Positions 23,865 through 30,951 of a stretch of DNA of 64,000 nt are shown here, piece after piece (position 1 is the first letter of the stretch; each line of letters opens with the position of its first letter). The notes under the pieces are model-generated. The model did not search any database and was not told the origin of the DNA. It saw only the letters and a list, made by a program, of their open reading frames with translations. Source of the DNA: a virus; the IMG/VR virus record IMGVR_UViG_3300042261_002391, positions 1 to 64,000 of that record. The stretch is one strand, 5' to 3'. Made by a program: the position numbers and the translations under genes.

Positions 23865-24756
23865 ACCATGAAGTTAATTTTTTCTTTGGATTGATGTTGA
23901 GTAAAGTATGTATATATTTCTTTACTGAACCAGAGTTGTTACTAACCTTTTTGAAATCATCATTTAATATTGCATTATATGCTGCTTTCATAGTAACTGT
24001 TTCATCCCAAATCAACGGCATAATGGCACGAATTACATAGAAAGGAGTAATATCGGATTTTTTTATCATATTGTCACAAACAGCGCAAACAAACCCAAAC
24101 TCAGTGTTAAATTTTTCCTCTTTTATTTTAGACACCAATGAATCGTCGCAATATACGGACATTTCCCTACTTTTCCCATTCAAGCCATCAGAATCTTTTA
24201 CTAATAAGGCATAAATTCGACTAGGTGTTAATAAGTTCTTTTTAAAATGATATACAGATTCAAATTTAGCTTTCAAAGTAGCAATCTCCATTGCTAACAT
24301 AGCATCACATTTAGTAGCAACTTTGAAATTTGCAGTACCATTCCATTTTTGATTAACAGCATTGATTCTTGACATTGCATTCAGTTTCACTTTAATATCT
24401 GGACTATTGAAGTCAGGTTCTGGTGTTACTAAGAAATTAAGCGGAATATTACAAATCTTGTGCATTTCTTCTCTGTTTGTACCATCACACATTTCAAAAA
24501 TCATGTTGACTATCGTATGTGTCATATTTCCATAATAACGATTTTCTTCAACCAATCGTTTAAACGTGTTCACCCTGTTTTTTTCAATACCACTGGCTTC
24601 GCCACGGTTGTGTTCCATTCTTTTGAAAATATCAAAATTTAAAGTAGTGTATGTTCTACCAAATTCGGTTACTTCGTCAATACTCTCAATAATTGGATAA
24701 TAACTTTCAATTGTTACACCATTGATAACTTTTGAATAAGATTTTTTTAATTCCAT
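23863..24756 (-). CDS. possible ParB-like nuclease-domain protein
   Basis: 297 residues. The N-terminal third has NFDIFKRMEHNRGEASG..NR, then NIPLNFLVTPEPDFNSPDI and LNAMSRINAVNQKWNG, an order resembling phage ParB/DUF262-type domains (NR motif, then D-x-x-x-I-x-x-LN-x-x-x-x-W). The remainder is helical with two Cys (FVCAVCDNM). Assignment is tentative. The stop is TAG directly followed by TAA. Confidence 0.4.
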   Translation of the reverse strand: MELKKSYSKVINGVTIESYYPIIESIDEVTEFGRTYTTLNFDIFKRMEHNRGEASGIEKNRVNTFKRLVEENRYYGNMTHTIVNMIFEMCDGTNREEMHKICNIPLNFLVTPEPDFNSPDIKVKLNAMSRINAVNQKWNGTANFKVATKCDAMLAMEIATLKAKFESVYHFKKNLLTPSRIYALLVKDSDGLNGKSREMSVYCDDSLVSKIKEEKFNTEFGFVCAVCDNMIKKSDITPFYVIRAIMPLIWDETVTMKAAYNAILNDDFKKVSNNSGSVKKYIHTLLNINPKKKLTSW

Positions 24757-24805
24757 AATTGGTTAATTTATGAATTACTAATAATGAGATTGTTTGTACT
24801 TCTTA

Positions 24806-24831
24806 TACGTTTTTAAATAAAAATGGTTACA
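24806..24831 (-). promoter_or_regulatory. ECF-type promoter
   Basis: TGTAAC, 16 bases, CGTATAAG. Confidence 0.85.
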
Positions 24832-24880
24832 GATTTTAATGTTTTTATTTAAAAAAGAAAAGGGGATTTCTCCCCTATCT

Positions 24881-25768
24881 TTATGCAGTTTCCAACAAGT
24901 ATTCCAAAACTTTCGAATCGGTTTCCTGTCGTTTCTCCGGTACGGCAATGTTCCGGTTATCATCGTTCAGGTACTGATTGATACCGTTATAAATCAGCCA
25001 ATCATTAACTCTGCCTTTGTAACCTAAGTTAGGTATTTGTGCTTCGTGGTTGATTCTTGACATGATATCATTCAACGTATTGAAGTTCTTATTGTCAACC
25101 ATAGCGATTTTGGTAGCTTCCAGAACTTCTGCTAAACGTTCAACCGGATTTTTAACCCAACTTCCACCAAGTGCTTCGTATCTTGCAGTAATAGCCAGAT
25201 TTATCTGAACTGCATTTTCGGCAAAGTGTTCCATCATTGCATTAAGCTTTTTAAAGCTTTGTTTAATGCTGTCAGTATGTTTGCCAACAATGCAAAGATT
25301 AAATTCTTTCATTTCCTGAACCGGAACAGTTAAACCATTGGTGCAAACCAAACGGAAGTAACCAAAAGTGATTTTGTATTTGGTCAAACCATTGTAAGAA
25401 TGTTGAACTCTCAGCATCGGGCGAATCTTATCGTTAGTACCTTTCATCTGATAGGCATAACGGTCGTCAGTAATGGTATAATCAGCATAAAAACGGACGT
25501 TATTGATATGGCGATAAGTCACTTCGAATTTAATTCCGTTATCGTTTAATACCTTTTCAATCTCCGGAAAGATTTCTTCGTTTTTCACCAATGCATAAAC
25601 AGGAGAACAATAATTTAAATCCACTTCTTCACCGTCAATAGTTCCGGTTACTACTCGTGAATATTCCTTGTTGGTTTTCCTTGGATTCTTGCGCAATTCA
25701 ACAGGAAAGTAAAATCCTTCTGCTGTCACAATCTGTGCGCCTTGTTTAATCTTTTTTTCTTTTGCCAT
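24881..25768 (-). CDS. DUF932-like phage/plasmid protein
   Basis: 295 residues. The DUF932 hallmarks are visible: VNYCSPVYALVKNEEIFP near residue 55, then DYTITDDRYAYQMKG, RVQHSYNGLTKYKITFGYFR with LVCTNGL, and a C-terminal INHEAQIPNLGYKGRVNDW domain followed by LIYNGINQYLN. DUF932 proteins are widespread in phages and plasmids and their role is unknown; a link to replication or recombination has been proposed from gene context. Confidence 0.75.
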   Translation of the reverse strand: MAKEKKIKQGAQIVTAEGFYFPVELRKNPRKTNKEYSRVVTGTIDGEEVDLNYCSPVYALVKNEEIFPEIEKVLNDNGIKFEVTYRHINNVRFYADYTITDDRYAYQMKGTNDKIRPMLRVQHSYNGLTKYKITFGYFRLVCTNGLTVPVQEMKEFNLCIVGKHTDSIKQSFKKLNAMMEHFAENAVQINLAITARYEALGGSWVKNPVERLAEVLEATKIAMVDNKNFNTLNDIMSRINHEAQIPNLGYKGRVNDWLIYNGINQYLNDDNRNIAVPEKRQETDSKVLEYLLETA

Positions 25769-25815
25769 GATTAGCTGTATTAAGTGATTAATAATTGAAC
25801 TATTTGTACTTCTTA

Positions 25816-25842
25816 TACGTTTCTTAATTAAAAAAGGTTACA
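25816..25842 (-). promoter_or_regulatory. ECF-type promoter (N17)
   Basis: TGTAAC, 17 bases, CGTATAAG. Confidence 0.85.
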
Positions 25843-25888
25843 CAAATATACACATTTTTTAAATAAAAATACACTCACCAAAATATAA

Positions 25889-25926
25889 GGCAGGTGTGGA
25901 TTACTGCACCCTAGTATTACCCAGCC
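25889..25926 (-). ncRNA. small RNA family, copy 3
   Basis: A 38-base block nearly identical to copy 2 (18518), starting close to the transcription start of its own ECF-type promoter at 25941. No ORF and no clear terminator before the next promoter at 25816, so it could be a second, longer leader of the DUF932 gene. Confidence 0.5.
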
Positions 25927-25940
25927 TCATATAATTATTA

Positions 25941-25967
25941 TACGTTTCTTAATTAAAAAAGGTTACA
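25941..25967 (-). promoter_or_regulatory. ECF-type promoter (N17) of small RNA copy 3
   Basis: TGTAAC, 17 bases, CGTATAAT. Confidence 0.8.
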
Positions 25968-26013
25968 CATTTCTGTGCAACCTCAAATGATTAACTGCTA
26001 GTACCTTTTTGCA

Positions 26014-26490
26014 TTATCCTAGCATTTCTTTCAGCTTCTGTTTCACCTTCAAATCAATCTGTTCTTCCAATGATTCATTGGTTAGTTCTTCGGCAATGTA
26101 TTTCGCTGCTTTTTCTGCCTGCGTTTGAATGCTTTCTCTCAATTCGTCAATTTTCAGGTTTGATTTAATCTCCTGTCTCAATTCTTCCATTAAGCCATAC
26201 TTGGCAGTTTCAAGCAATTCTTTTCTGAGTTCTGGTTTTATCACAACAGTACTCCAAAAGCTACCGGATTTCTTAACCTCAGTCAGCATGAATGTTTTAA
26301 GTTCATTCCTGATTTCATCAACCACATGATTGGCAGCATCTTTCATCGCATCAGTAGCAACAATTGATTTCAAATGCTTTTTGCTGAACTCATGAACGAT
26401 GTTACCACGGATTTCGACTTCAATTTCACTGTCGCCACCAATCAGCCTTTCTAAGGCTTGTAAGCTGTTAATTTGTATCTTTATGCTCAT
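26014..26490 (-). CDS. hypothetical helical protein
   Basis: 158 residues, almost entirely helical and charged (ELKTFMLTEVKKSG, LMEELRQEIKSNLKIDELRE), likely coiled coil or helical bundle. No domain is recognised. Confidence 0.6.
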   Translation of the reverse strand: MSIKIQINSLQALERLIGGDSEIEVEIRGNIVHEFSKKHLKSIVATDAMKDAANHVVDEIRNELKTFMLTEVKKSGSFWSTVVIKPELRKELLETAKYGLMEELRQEIKSNLKIDELRESIQTQAEKAAKYIAEELTNESLEEQIDLKVKQKLKEMLG

Positions 26491-26521
26491 AATAATGTAA
26501 TTAATTGGTTTATAGTTCTTA

Positions 26522-26547
26522 TACGTTTTTTAATTAAAAAGGTTACA
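26522..26547 (-). promoter_or_regulatory. ECF-type promoter
   Basis: TGTAAC, 16 bases, CGTATAAG. Confidence 0.85.
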
Positions 26548-26558
26548 AAATTTCAAAT

Positions 26559-26891
26559 TCATTTTTCATTGAATCCATTTAACAGTTCTTCAATCAATAT
26601 ATAACCAACACCTGTAAATGGTAATCCACCATCATAACTCCAATTATATTGAAGTCTTATTTGTGGTTGGTTTGTGGTTGGTTTTACCCTGAAGTTTTGA
26701 AATCTGCTGAATCCAAATATTGATTTTTTCAATATGTTGGTTACAACATCAATTTTTGATAGTTCATCAACAGAAAGATTAGATTTATTAATAGTTTCAT
26801 AACCTTTATTCTGAAGTGATAAATTAGGGTAATTAGTAAAAATATCCATTAAAACATCAAATTCTTCCTTAGTAATTAAATTGATTTTCAT
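26559..26891 (-). CDS. hypothetical protein
   Basis: 110 residues; helical N-terminal half and a beta-rich C-terminal half (RLQYNWSYDGGLPFTGVGYI). No domain is recognised. Confidence 0.6.
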   Translation of the reverse strand: MKINLITKEEFDVLMDIFTNYPNLSLQNKGYETINKSNLSVDELSKIDVVTNILKKSIFGFSRFQNFRVKPTTNQPQIRLQYNWSYDGGLPFTGVGYILIEELLNGFNEK

Positions 26892-26921
26892 TGTGTTTGT
26901 ATTTGTGGTTTGTACTTCTTA

Positions 26922-26947
26922 TACGTTTTAAATTAAGAAAGGTTACA
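26922..26947 (-). promoter_or_regulatory. ECF-type promoter
   Basis: TGTAAC, 16 bases, CGTATAAG. Confidence 0.85.
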
Positions 26948-27012
26948 CATTTCTGCGTAACCTTTCAACCATTTAACCACTTAAATTAACTATTATGACA
27001 ACAACAAAAGTC

Positions 27013-27342
27013 TTATTCGTCTTCTTCCATCTCATCTGGTTCTGGGTCTGGATAATCAATTTCAATTACTCCGTCTTCAACACCTTGCCAGAAATTTTGG
27101 CTATTACCTAAAGTACCTTTAGTACCCTCCTGAAGTCTGTTCCTGCTGGGAACTATATTCCCGTAATAATCCTGAGTATCTTCTTCAGGCAAAAAGCACG
27201 CACCAGATTCTAATAAACTCATCGCCTTCCTACCCATTGAACCTTCGAACTTCCACACCTCACCAGATTCAATAAGATTCTGCATCTGGGTCATCCCGTG
27301 TTTGTTCTGAAGTTCTGTTATTCTTTCAAGTGTCATCTCCAT
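27013..27342 (-). CDS. hypothetical protein behind a structured leader
   Basis: 109 residues, acidic tail (DPEPDEMEEDE). The segment MQNLIESGEVWKFEGSMGRKA with the following ESGACFLPEE looks like a phage protein seen in helper families, but I cannot name it. A three-way-junction RNA structure stands in its leader. Confidence 0.6.
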   Translation of the reverse strand: MEMTLERITELQNKHGMTQMQNLIESGEVWKFEGSMGRKAMSLLESGACFLPEEDTQDYYGNIVPSRNRLQEGTKGTLGNSQNFWQGVEDGVIEIDYPDPEPDEMEEDE

Positions 27343-27372
27343 TGCCGTCAGTTTTATTGGTTTGTATTGATA

Positions 27373-27455
27373 GCATTGGTACTGACCACCAGTCCAGTAC
27401 TTTAGGGCTTCCCTTATTGCGAAGGGACGTTGCTGGATTTCACAACTTTCAATGC
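27373..27455 (-). promoter_or_regulatory. three-way-junction RNA leader
   Basis: GCATTG (27373-27378) pairs with CAATGC (27450-27455); directly inside are a 6-bp hairpin (GTACTG/CAGTAC, 27379-27400) and a 5-bp hairpin (CCCTT/AAGGG, 27411-27426). It lies between the ECF-type promoter and the start codon of the 27013 gene, the usual place of a riboswitch or protein-binding leader. Confidence 0.5.
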
Positions 27456-27465
27456 TAATTTCTTA

Positions 27466-27491
27466 TACGTTTGAGCTGGGAAAAGGTTACA
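27466..27491 (-). promoter_or_regulatory. ECF-type promoter
   Basis: TGTAAC, 16 bases, CGTATAAG. Confidence 0.85.
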
Positions 27492-27494
27492 AAT

Positions 27495-27968
27495 TTAATG
27501 ACGATTATCAATCAAATATCTACCCGCCTTAATATGACCATCTTCAAACAAGCATTTGAATACATGATGAATGCAATACATTGGGTACTTTCCGGCACGA
27601 ATCTTTTCACATTCGCCAAAGTCCATTGTTATTTTTGCGTCATGTTCACTAATCTCGTATTTGTATAAAGCATTATTAGCTTCTTCAATTGCTTCAAACT
27701 CAAAGCTACCACCATAATGCTTTTCAACCAGACGATTAAATTCATCAGCATCCATTTCAATTAACTCTGGTTTGGCTGGCTCTTCCTCGAATAATACATT
27801 GAAAGGATTTTCTTCTGTACATTCAATAACAACATCAACTGGTCTGGCAATTCTTCTTATATCCAATCCCCAATAAATGCCTTTCCGTATAGCATTAATT
27901 ACTTCATCAGTTTCTTTATGGGTTTGAATTCCAACCTCAACATTAATTTTCACTTCTCTTGTTTCCAT
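27495..27968 (-). CDS. hypothetical protein
   Basis: 157 residues when started at METREVKINVEVGIQ, the first ATG after the promoter at 28000. It contains an acidic middle (EEEPAKPELIEMDADEF) and an HDAKITMDFGECEKI segment. No domain is recognised. Longer in-frame starts would run through the promoter and are rejected. Confidence 0.6.
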   Translation of the reverse strand: METREVKINVEVGIQTHKETDEVINAIRKGIYWGLDIRRIARPVDVVIECTEENPFNVLFEEEPAKPELIEMDADEFNRLVEKHYGGSFEFEAIEEANNALYKYEISEHDAKITMDFGECEKIRAGKYPMYCIHHVFKCLFEDGHIKAGRYLIDNRH

Positions 27969-27999
27969 AACAGTATTGTTTATTGGTTTGTACTTCTTA

Positions 28000-28025
28000 T
28001 ACGTTCTTAAATAAAAAAGGTTACC
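28000..28025 (-). promoter_or_regulatory. ECF-type promoter
   Basis: GGTAAC, 16 bases, CGTATAAG. Confidence 0.8.
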
Positions 28026-28175
28026 GAAATATATTTTAATAATGTAGGTATTTATATAATATTTAGCTACATTTGTAGCAGTGTTTATTGTGACGCACAT
28101 AGTGATTCTCGAATAGACGAGAAATAATGGAGAATATCTCACTCACTAAGATATGTTATTTATAGCATAATCACA

Positions 28176-28206
28176 CAAAAAAGTTGCCCCTACTAGTAAA
28201 AGCAAC
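28176..28206 (-). terminator. terminator
   Basis: GTTGC/GCAAC stem with TTTTTTG following on the minus strand, downstream of the 28233 gene. The 150 bases between it and the next promoter hold two small hairpins (GCTAC/GTAGC, TCTCG/CGAGA) but no clear gene. Confidence 0.65.
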
Positions 28207-28232
28207 ATTAAATTTGTAAGTTCAGGTGTACA

Positions 28233-28631
28233 TTACCCATAGACAAGTTCGTCGAACAATGCGTATTGTACAATGCTGTCAGCATCTCCGGCATCGTGAT
28301 TATCAATCAATTCGGCAGGGTCAGTACATCTATCTTCGCAGAACATTTTAATGCCTTTAAGCATAGAATCTCTAGTCAGTTTCCATTTGTCTGACGATTC
28401 AGCATCATGCAATGTCAACGAGCCACCGTAACCAATTACGTCTGATGCATAGTTTACTTTTTCTTGGTCTTCATCGCTTACACCAATGATTTTACCATCC
28501 CTGTCTTTATTGATTACAGCTTTCCCACACCAATAGTTGATACCACCTTCAAGTGCAGTTACAACTAAGTCGTTAATGTCTTGAGTGCTGAACTCATGTG
28601 ATAAGGTAATCTCTACTTTAAACTTGTCCAT
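28233..28631 (-). CDS. hypothetical protein
   Basis: 132 residues. TFSTQDINDLVVTALEGGINYW-like opening and a C-terminal DRCTDPAELIDNHDAGDADSI are typical of a small phage protein family with GG-I-x-YW and D-x-x-DAD motifs; function unknown. Single-gene unit. Confidence 0.65.
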   Translation of the reverse strand: MDKFKVEITLSHEFSTQDINDLVVTALEGGINYWCGKAVINKDRDGKIIGVSDEDQEKVNYASDVIGYGGSLTLHDAESSDKWKLTRDSMLKGIKMFCEDRCTDPAELIDNHDAGDADSIVQYALFDELVYG

Positions 28632-28662
28632 GATAGTATGTTTTAAATGGTTATACTTCTTA

Positions 28663-28688
28663 TACGTTCTTAATTAAAAAAGGTTACA
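28663..28688 (-). promoter_or_regulatory. ECF-type promoter
   Basis: TGTAAC, 16 bases, CGTATAAG; holds the stop of the 28684 gene. Confidence 0.85.
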
Positions 28689-28947
28689 GCTCAATTACAC
28701 TATTTAGTACATTAACAGCATTCGAAATGCCATCCTTACCTATGAAGAATAGGTAATCGTAAGATGTTGAACCTAATCTCATTCCATCATTATCATACCA
28801 ATAGTTATATCCTTTGTTATATTCCTTTTTATCGCCTTTAGCATCATAATAAAAAGAACTTGAACTTGTTTTGGTCTGGTATTTTCCATCAGTAGTTTGA
28901 TATGACTTACCTACAATCTTAATATCTTCTTTACTGTACATTGCCAT
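28684..28947 (-). CDS. hypothetical protein
   Basis: 87 residues, Tyr- and Ser-rich (SSSSFYYDAKGDKKEYNKGY), no domain recognised. Stop within the next TGTAAC box. Confidence 0.55.
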   Translation of the reverse strand: MAMYSKEDIKIVGKSYQTTDGKYQTKTSSSSFYYDAKGDKKEYNKGYNYWYDNDGMRLGSTSYDYLFFIGKDGISNAVNVLNSVIEL

Positions 28948-28970
28948 ATGTGTATTGGTTATACTTCTTA

Positions 28971-28996
28971 TACGTTCTTAATTAAAAAAGGTTACA
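28971..28996 (-). promoter_or_regulatory. ECF-type promoter
   Basis: TGTAAC, 16 bases, CGTATAAG. Confidence 0.85.
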
Positions 28997-29005
28997 AACG
29001 TACAA

Positions 29006-29080
29006 TAAAAAAGGCGTACATTGCTGCACGCCTTTTCATTAAACAATGTCACAAATAAAAAGAACAAAACAAAATCGATA
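29006..29080 (-). ncRNA. very short transcription unit
   Basis: From the promoter at 29086 to a terminator (GGCGT/ACGCC stem, 29013-29032, followed by TTTTTT) is only about 75 bases. The only frame inside, 15 codons beginning MKRRAAMYAFF, overlaps the terminator and ends in the next TGTAAC box. Either a small RNA or a mini-gene. Confidence 0.45.
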
Positions 29081-29085
29081 TCTTA

Positions 29086-29111
29086 TACGTTTAATCTTTA
29101 AAAAGGTTACA
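29086..29111 (-). promoter_or_regulatory. ECF-type promoter of the short unit
   Basis: TGTAAC, 16 bases, CGTATAAG. Confidence 0.85.
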
Positions 29112-29120
29112 ATTATTATG

Positions 29121-29195
29121 AGCATGGAGTGGGATTCGAACCCACGACTTTACAGTTTTGCAGACTGTTGCCTTTGACCACTCGACCATCCATGC
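29121..29195 (-). tRNA. tRNA-Cys (GCA), copy 1
   Basis: Full cloverleaf: acceptor GCATGGA/TCCATGC, D arm with GAGTGGTCAA, anticodon loop CTGCAAA (GCA), T loop TTCGAAT, discriminator U73. CGTATAAG of its promoter ends 6 bases before G1, so transcription probably starts at or next to the mature 5' end. CCA is not encoded. A near-identical copy lies at 60320. Confidence 0.92.
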
Positions 29196-29204
29196 ATTAT
29201 CTTA

Positions 29205-29230
29205 TACGTTTTTAATTAAAAAAGGTTACA
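29205..29230 (-). promoter_or_regulatory. ECF-type promoter of tRNA-Cys
   Basis: TGTAAC, 16 bases with TTTTTAATTAAAAA, CGTATAAG. Confidence 0.85.
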
Positions 29231-29231
29231 A

Positions 29232-29492
29232 TTATCCGGCACAACTTTTATACGCTAAGTGAAACACATCAAACTTCTTTTTAATAACGTACAACTCATA
29301 AAAACTATCTGTTTTAGGCTGTACATTATCTACATGAATAATTTTAAATCTGGGTTCATCCGGATAAGTATGTTCTTCAATCGTTTCATGCTTGGCAAAG
29401 TATTCATTCAATGATGCAACCAGCCATTTATGAAACTCTAGTCCTAAATTCTGTTTAATCTTATTCTGATTCCTTAATGCGTACCTTGCCAT
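29232..29492 (-). CDS. hypothetical protein
   Basis: 86 residues, basic, with EEHTYPDEPRFKIIHVDNV in the middle. It follows the 29498 gene by 5 bases and shares its promoter. No domain is recognised. Confidence 0.6.
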   Translation of the reverse strand: MARYALRNQNKIKQNLGLEFHKWLVASLNEYFAKHETIEEHTYPDEPRFKIIHVDNVQPKTDSFYELYVIKKKFDVFHLAYKSCAG

Positions 29493-29497
29493 CAGTT

Positions 29498-29755
29498 TTA
29501 ATTTAAGAGTTTACGACTTCTTTTTGATACCAGCTTTAACTCATAACCAATACCAATCAATTCAGCTTTTAATTCGTTTATTTCGGCTTCTGTTGGCTTC
29601 TTGCTGTTCTTCACAACATAATCATAGTCACAAGTACTGTGCTGTCCTACGTGTGCATAACAACAAACATCTCCGTTTTGATTTTCAACTTCATAAGGGA
29701 ATATTGCTAGTACTTCTCCTTTGAACTTCCTGAACATTACTCTTATTAGTTTCAT
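29498..29755 (-). CDS. hypothetical protein
   Basis: 85 residues. The order VMFRKFKGEVLAIFPYE, then CCYAHVGQHSTCDYDYV and a C-terminal LKAELIGIGYELK is shared by many small phage proteins seen in other genomes (conserved, function unknown). Confidence 0.65.
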   Translation of the reverse strand: MKLIRVMFRKFKGEVLAIFPYEVENQNGDVCCYAHVGQHSTCDYDYVVKNSKKPTEAEINELKAELIGIGYELKLVSKRSRKLLN

Positions 29756-29785
29756 AACAGTAAGATATAAGCTTGTATTTCTTCT

Positions 29786-29811
29786 ACGTTTTTAATTAAA
29801 AAAGGTTACAA
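29786..29811 (-). promoter_or_regulatory. ECF-type promoter, CGTAGAAG variant
   Basis: TGTAAC, 16 bases, CGTAGAAG. The conserved part is CGTA; the T to G change here shows the TATAAG part is less constrained. Confidence 0.7.
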
Positions 29812-29821
29812 ATGAGTATGC

Positions 29822-30412
29822 TTAAATTGCATACTCATTTTTCAGGCTTTCAAGTTCTGATTGAAGCATTTCCCGACACCGGAATACCATTCCTTTAACT
29901 GTGCCTAATGGAACTTCGCAAAGTTCAGCTATTTCGTTATATTCCATTTCCTTAATGAAAAACAGTTCAGCAATACGCTGATATTTTGGTTTCAAACGAC
30001 TGATAGCAGAATTAATCGTATTCATTGATTCATTGCTTTCAATCGTTTCCTGAACATCGTTACTTGCTTCAAATTGAAACAGTTCGTTTCCATCTTCGTC
30101 AACATAACCGTCAACGTTGATATTCTTACCAAACTTTGCATTTTTGGTTCTCCAATAGTCAATTACCCTATTGTTTGCAATGCTGTAAAGCCATGTAGTG
30201 AAAGCATTTTTGCTATCATATTGGCTGATAAAACGCTGAACTTTCATAAAGGTATCAGCAGTTAAATCTTCGGCTGTCATTTCGTCTTTCACCTTACCAT
30301 TGATGAAGAACTTAACCTGATTGTAAAACTCATTGTAAACTCCGGTAATGTTTCCGGTTGAAACAGCTAACTGAATTGCTTGTTCTTTTGTCTTTGTCAT
30401 TGTAGTTGCCAT
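29822..30412 (-). CDS. ECF-like RNA polymerase sigma factor
   Basis: 196 residues, the normal size of an ECF (group 4) sigma factor with only regions 2 and 4. Region 2 spans about residues 40-90 (TAEDLTADTFMKVQRFI, then FTTWLYSIANNRVIDYWR, the -10 recognition and melting helices). A charged linker follows. Region 4 spans about 140-185 (RLKPKYQRIAELFFIKEMEY, then IAELCEVPLGTVKGMVFRCR, the -35 helix-turn-helix). It would redirect host core polymerase. It stands at the head of a gene block carrying 37 TGTAAC-N16/17-CGTA promoters, and its own promoter is of host type. No anti-sigma gene is recognised beside it. Confidence 0.88.
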   Translation of the reverse strand: MATTMTKTKEQAIQLAVSTGNITGVYNEFYNQVKFFINGKVKDEMTAEDLTADTFMKVQRFISQYDSKNAFTTWLYSIANNRVIDYWRTKNAKFGKNINVDGYVDEDGNELFQFEASNDVQETIESNESMNTINSAISRLKPKYQRIAELFFIKEMEYNEIAELCEVPLGTVKGMVFRCREMLQSELESLKNEYAI

Positions 30413-30455
30413 TGTTGTAAGTATTAAGGTTAAACGTTTGTTCTGAATTGTTTAG

Positions 30456-30487
30456 CAAAGTAAGCGATTATAAATTTACTGTGCAAA
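30456..30487 (-). promoter_or_regulatory. host-type (Bacteroidota) promoter of the sigma gene
   Basis: TTTG, 20 bases, TTACTTTGC on the minus strand, close to the Bacteroidota primary-sigma consensus TTTG-N19/20-TAnnTTTGY. No ECF-type box precedes this gene. Confidence 0.6.
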
Positions 30488-30529
30488 TTTTTTAATACTT
30501 TTTTTAATTAAAATTGTAACATTTTTTTT

Positions 30530-30640
30530 CGGACAATGATTATCAGATACTTAACTCGTACAATCTTTGCTTTATAATACCGTACAATGTTGAACTATAC
30601 CGTACAATGTGACAAACATTAGTACATTGAACATTCTACA
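30530..30640. repeat. cluster of GGACAAT/GTACAAT words
   Basis: GGACAATG, GTACAATC, GTACAATG twice and GTACATTG within about 100 bases of non-coding DNA, related to the cluster at 1525-1737. Confidence 0.5.
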
Positions 30641-30765
30641 TTCTATGTTAATTATCTTTTTTTTTATGCTGTTGATATATTCATGTTGCTATCATATTGT
30701 TGATAGCTAAGTAAAACTATTGTCCTTAATCAAACATAAATCTATTATTAATACACTTTAATATT

Positions 30766-30860
30766 TGCCGGATATTGCCGGATAGTTAATAATACTGTTC
30801 TGATTATATTGATAATAAACAAATTTGTTTATTTCTTCTCTGCCGGATATTGCCGGATAG
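30766..30860. repeat. two copies of TGCCGGATATTGCCGGATAG
   Basis: Exact 20-base copies at 30766-30785 and 30841-30860; each is itself a double GCCGGATA. Further GCCGG words follow at 30952-30995. Lies in the 840-base non-coding strand-switch region; possible replication or segregation iterons. Confidence 0.7.
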
Positions 30861-30921
30861 ATTAATATTTGTTTTGTTATCATAATATTCTGAGGTTTGT
30901 TTTTAATTGTTTTTGTAGTTT

Positions 30922-30951
30922 CATATATAAAGTATATATACTTTATATATG
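30922..30951. repeat. 30-bp perfect palindrome
   Basis: CATATATAAAGTATA and its exact reverse complement, without a spacer. It lies at the strand switch between GCCGGATA repeats. Confidence 0.85.

Noticed and set aside
27495-28142. Long start for the 27495 gene
   Set aside because: The extra 58 codons would run through an ECF-type promoter and translate to Tyr/Ile-rich filler; METREVKINVEV is the natural start.
5657-29811. Regular promoter repeats as a CRISPR array
   Set aside because: The repeats are 150-2400 bases apart, separated by genes, and are interrupted by a variable spacer; they match promoter layout.
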